Positions 4,932 through 5,889 of a stretch of 5,889 bases of DNA are shown here, in pieces. How positions within the stretch are numbered: the stretch's first letter is position 1; each line of letters starts with the position of its first letter. The stretch is taken from positions 1-5,889 of the forward strand of contig JAUSJU010000003.1 in the NCBI GenBank assembly GCA_030647175.1, in the 5' to 3' direction. Below the pieces are notes generated by a model. It ran no database searches, was not told where the DNA came from, and saw only the letters and a program-made list of their open reading frames with translations. This stretch comes from a bacterium (lineage in GTDB: Bacteria; Patescibacteriota; Minisyncoccia; Minisyncoccales; UBA10102). The position numbers and the translations under genes were made by a program.

Positions 4932-5889
4932 TTATGGTTTGGGTCTCATCGTGGGAAACAGTATGACTTCCCTCAGACTGTGGGTATTCCCAAGGAATGC
5001 GGCTAACCGGTCCAAGCCGAATGCAAAACCAGCAGCAGGTGGCATGCCGTACTCTAAAGCCTCCACGTAGCTCTCGTCCATTCTCTGGGCTTCCGCATCC
5101 CCTCTGTTGTGCAGTTCCTCCTGGTCTTCAAAGACCTTGCGCTGAAGAACAGGGTCATTCAATTCCGAAAATGCATTTACAAGCTCCCACCCGTCAATGA
5201 CGAGCTGAAAACGAGCCGCATACGCAGGATTCTCCTCTAAAGGCTTTGCCAAAGGGGTCAGCTCCAAAGGCTGATGAATAATGAATGTCGGATCCTTGAT
5301 CTCTGGCTTGCACGCCTTCTTGTACAGCAAATCCCCTATCTGTCCTTTCGTAGTAAATTCCTCCACTTCTATCCCGAGAGACTCTGCTTTCTTCTTTAAC
5401 GCATCTCTGCTCAAGGATTCATAATCAATGCCTGCGTATTTCTGCAGCAATGCAGTAAACTCAATGCGTGGCCAGGGTGTTGCAAGATCAATGCTTTTCC
5501 CTTCATGCTCAAATTTCGGATACGCCTTGAGCTTCTTGAAGATATGCGCGAAGAGCTTTTCTGAAAACTTCATGAGCTCTTTGTAATCAGCGTAGGCCCA
5601 ATAGAACTCCAAAGATGTAAACTCAGGATTGTGGGAATAATCCATCCCTTCGTTCCTGAACGACCTCCCTATCTCATACACCTTTTCAAACCCTCCGACC
5701 AAAAGCTTCTTGAGATCAAGCTCTGGGGCGACCCTGAGATACAGATCCATATCAAGGGCGTTGAGATGGGTCGTGAAGGGCTTTGCTGAAGCTCCTCCGG
5801 GGATCGGCTGTAAGATAGAGGTCTCAACCTCCATGAACCCTGCCTTGTCTAAGAATTCACGGGTTGCTTTCACGATCAAGCTCCGCGTC
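4932..5889 (-). CDS. lysS: Lysyl-tRNA synthetase (class II), 5' part off right edge
   Basis: Charges tRNA(Lys) with lysine. The frame is open to the right edge; the first full codon is 5888-5886 and the visible residues begin TRSLIVKATREFL, matching the start of the class II LysRS catalytic domain. Roughly 170-180 N-terminal residues, including the anticodon-binding OB fold, must lie beyond the edge. Motif 1 is represented by GFMEVETSILQPIPGGASAKPF (about 5838-5772), then YLRVAPELDLKKLLVGG, motif 2 FRNEGMDYSHNPEF (about 5660-5619), DPTFIIHQPLELTPLAKP, ELVNAFSELNDP, EALEYGMPPAAG and motif 3 FGLDRLAAFLGN (about 5021-4986). FPTMRPKP ends at TAA 4934-4932. A TTG at 5879 lies inside the conserved domain and is not the true start. 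The short ELVNAFSELNDP neighbourhood (ARFQLVIDGWE) differs from the Escherichia coli wording. It is followed by serS in the same operon. Confidence 0.96.
   Translation of the reverse strand, partial: TRSLIVKATREFLDKAGFMEVETSILQPIPGGASAKPFTTHLNALDMDLYLRVAPELDLKKLLVGGFEKVYEIGRSFRNEGMDYSHNPEFTSLEFYWAYADYKELMKFSEKLFAHIFKKLKAYPKFEHEGKSIDLATPWPRIEFTALLQKYAGIDYESLSRDALKKKAESLGIEVEEFTTKGQIGDLLYKKACKPEIKDPTFIIHQPLELTPLAKPLEENPAYAARFQLVIDGWELVNAFSELNDPVLQRKVFEDQEELHNRGDAEAQRMDESYVEALEYGMPPAAGFAFGLDRLAAFLGNTHSLREVILFPTMRPKP

Noticed and set aside
5877..5879. TTG as the start of lysS
   Set aside because: The frame stays open upstream to the window edge and the residues before it continue the conserved LysRS domain, so the gene is truncated by the window.
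1..5889. Recoding of TGA as glycine, as in some Patescibacteria
   Set aside because: TGA ends three genes where an end is expected (649-651, 2265-2267, 3317-3319), two of them as ATGA junctions. No in-frame TGA interrupts a recognised gene.

Overview
This window looks like ordinary chromosome from a bacterium with a compact genome, most plausibly a Patescibacteria / Candidate Phyla Radiation member of the Parcubacteria type. That placement is inference. It rests on a Mur ligase with a membrane-anchored N-terminus, divergent motif wording in the Mur ligase and seryl-tRNA synthetase, and tight packing with ATGA overlaps. TGA ends the hydrolase, the MurF-like gene and the first small membrane gene at positions where the family or operon layout expects an end. 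This argues against the recoded-TGA (code 25) lineages such as Gracilibacteria. No rRNA, tRNA, CRISPR, insertion sequence or phage gene is visible.

Layout: (1) Positions 1-3047 or 3059, minus strand, hold a three-gene operon read right to left: an alpha/beta-fold hydrolase, a membrane-anchored MurF-like ligase, and a DegT/DnrJ/EryC1-type PLP aminotransferase that runs off the left edge. Both junctions are 4-base ATGA overlaps without a clear Shine-Dalgarno site, so translational coupling is likely. (2) A short intergenic region near 3060-3106 separates this operon from a divergent plus-strand pair of small membrane proteins (70 and about 97 residues, no recognised family). Both have good ribosome binding sites, and the pair ends in a strong intrinsic terminator. 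(3) Positions 3641-5889, minus strand, hold lysS (its 5' part is off the right edge) followed by serS, with one base between stop and start.

How the genes fit together: lysS-serS is a translation housekeeping operon. The left operon probably acts on the cell envelope, because a MurF-like ligase sits with a sugar-aminotransferase-type enzyme and a hydrolase of unknown substrate. The MurF-like protein appears to lack the usual MurF nucleotide-sugar-binding N-terminal domain and carries about four membrane segments instead, which suggests work at the membrane, perhaps on a lipid-linked substrate. The two small membrane proteins between the blocks are the least explained part. No stretch over 300 bases lacks a gene.
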